A stretch of DNA of 64,000 nt from Penelope pileata (lineage: Eukaryota > Chordata > Aves > Galliformes > Cracidae). Positions 63,167-64,000 of this stretch are shown in pieces; within the stretch, counting starts at the first letter, position 1; each line of letters begins with the position of its first letter. The stretch is taken from the NCBI GenBank assembly GCA_013396635.1, contig WBMW01000793.1, positions 244,084 to 308,083 of the forward strand, given 5' to 3'. The notes below the pieces were generated by a model that was given only the letters and a program-made list of their open reading frames with translations, was not told the origin of the DNA and made no database searches. The position numbers were made by a program, and so were the translations under genes.

Positions 63167-64000
63167 CAGAGCGGCTTGCTGGGAAAAGAAGATCAACTTG
63201 ATACCCATTTCTCCTCCTCTTCCTTATTCTCTCTCCACGTTTCCCACCTCCATTGCCATCAGGGCAGCCTGCGGGAAGGTCTGCTCCTTTGTATTATCGG
63301 GGTACTGCTGCACACTAGGGGTTAAAACAAGAAGGCACTTTGATTTTGGAGATTTATTGCCTTCCTCCTGCTATATTTGTGAAGCTCATCATTACAGCCA
63401 GCCATCCCCACCCCTGCAGCTGTCTGTACATTTTTTCTCTGGTTCTAGAGTTGTATTTAGGAAATTATAATTATTAAAACACACAAGGTCACGCTCTAGA
63501 TGAACTTGGATACAGTTCAAATATGTTTCAGGTTTGAAACTATTTAGCAGCTATGGCCAAGTGGTGATTTCATAACAAAAGAATGGTTAATTTCACACTT
63601 CAGATAACATTTCCCCCGGAAAGTGGTAAAGCATGTTGGTACAGAAATTATTAAAGGTCGAAAAGACTAGAGATGTATAATCAGTCATTAGTGCCAATAA
63701 TGAGATATTAAAGGCAGGCCTGGGGAGGGGGCAGAGTGGTTCCCCCTGAATGAGACAATGCCTGCCCCTTACCCTTATATCTCTCTTTTAAGCTATTTCA
63801 TTTTCAGAAAGGTGCTGTGATTTTGTGGACTTCCAACGTGGGAAATCTCAAGTGCTATTGCACAAGTGGACTTCTGCCTCTGCTGCAGGTGATGGAGTTC
63901 TGGCTGCGTGTCACTGGACCACATCATCAGGCCATCTCTGGAATTACAATTTGCAAAACATACACTGAATAGCAAAGAGAAGACACTTGCCGGTATCCCT

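Larger units (their letters stand above)
52791..64000. other. Unannotated non-coding sequence with exon-like segments
   Basis: Apart from the two exon-like segments and the repeats listed separately, I see no gene here. A good consensus splice donor (CCAGAG|GTAAGT) occurs at about 53172-53182 but cannot be joined in frame with confidence to the acceptor at 53885. Stretches such as 53560-53760 are unique and AT-rich. The right end near 63.2-64.0 kb shows nothing recognisable. Confidence 0.45.

Noticed and set aside
1..64000. CRISPR array, tRNA or rRNA gene, bacterial operon, prophage or endogenous retrovirus
   Set aside because: I saw no regularly spaced direct repeats, no recognisable tRNA internal boxes with a matching fold, no rRNA sequence and no LTR pair or retroviral frames. 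Divergent retroviral relics could still be missed by eye.

Overview
This is a non-coding stretch of an AT-rich vertebrate nuclear genome, almost certainly a bird. The main evidence is a set of CR1 LINE retrotransposons on both strands. Several end in the avian-type CR1 3' tail built from an 8-bp unit (ATTCTATG or its complement). Ancient SINE and palindromic repeat relics of the kind I recall from turtle, crocodilian and bird DNA fit the same picture. I see no bacterial-style genes, operons or CRISPR array, and I did not recognise any tRNA or rRNA gene. No protein-coding host gene could be recognised. The longest open frames are either CR1 ORF2 fragments or chance frames, so the window is best read as intergenic DNA or part of a very large intron.

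Layout: 1-8740 is unannotated sequence. A 5'-truncated but fairly well preserved CR1 lies at 8741-9256 (+), followed by a probable MIR-type SINE relic at 9349-9488. From 9490 to 22423 there is unique sequence with scattered palindromic relics, homopolymers and a GC-rich 12-bp palindrome at 12864. CR1 copies follow at 22424-22665 (-), 26255-26980 (-, missing its reverse transcriptase region), 31100-32300 (-, ancient and long) and 52636-52790 (-, short and old). The 32300-52635 block has no young repeat that I could see. It contains the best candidate regulatory sequence in the window, a concentration of TAATTAG homeodomain-type motifs at 42.4-44.5 kb. The 53-57 kb part holds two exon-like segments, each with a good splice acceptor followed by a short open frame. 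The one at 56936 also has a poly(A) signal. The far right end (63.0-63.2 kb) has a small CpG-rich inverted and direct repeat beside another palindromic relic.

The genes do not work together here in any visible way. The content is repeat history plus possible cis-regulatory DNA. The most checkable points are the internally deleted CR1, the dispersed palindromic (MITE-like) family, the candidate terminal exon at 56.9 kb and the homeodomain-motif cluster. Calls other than the CR1 copies and simple repeats are inferences made by reading, without alignment or database search.
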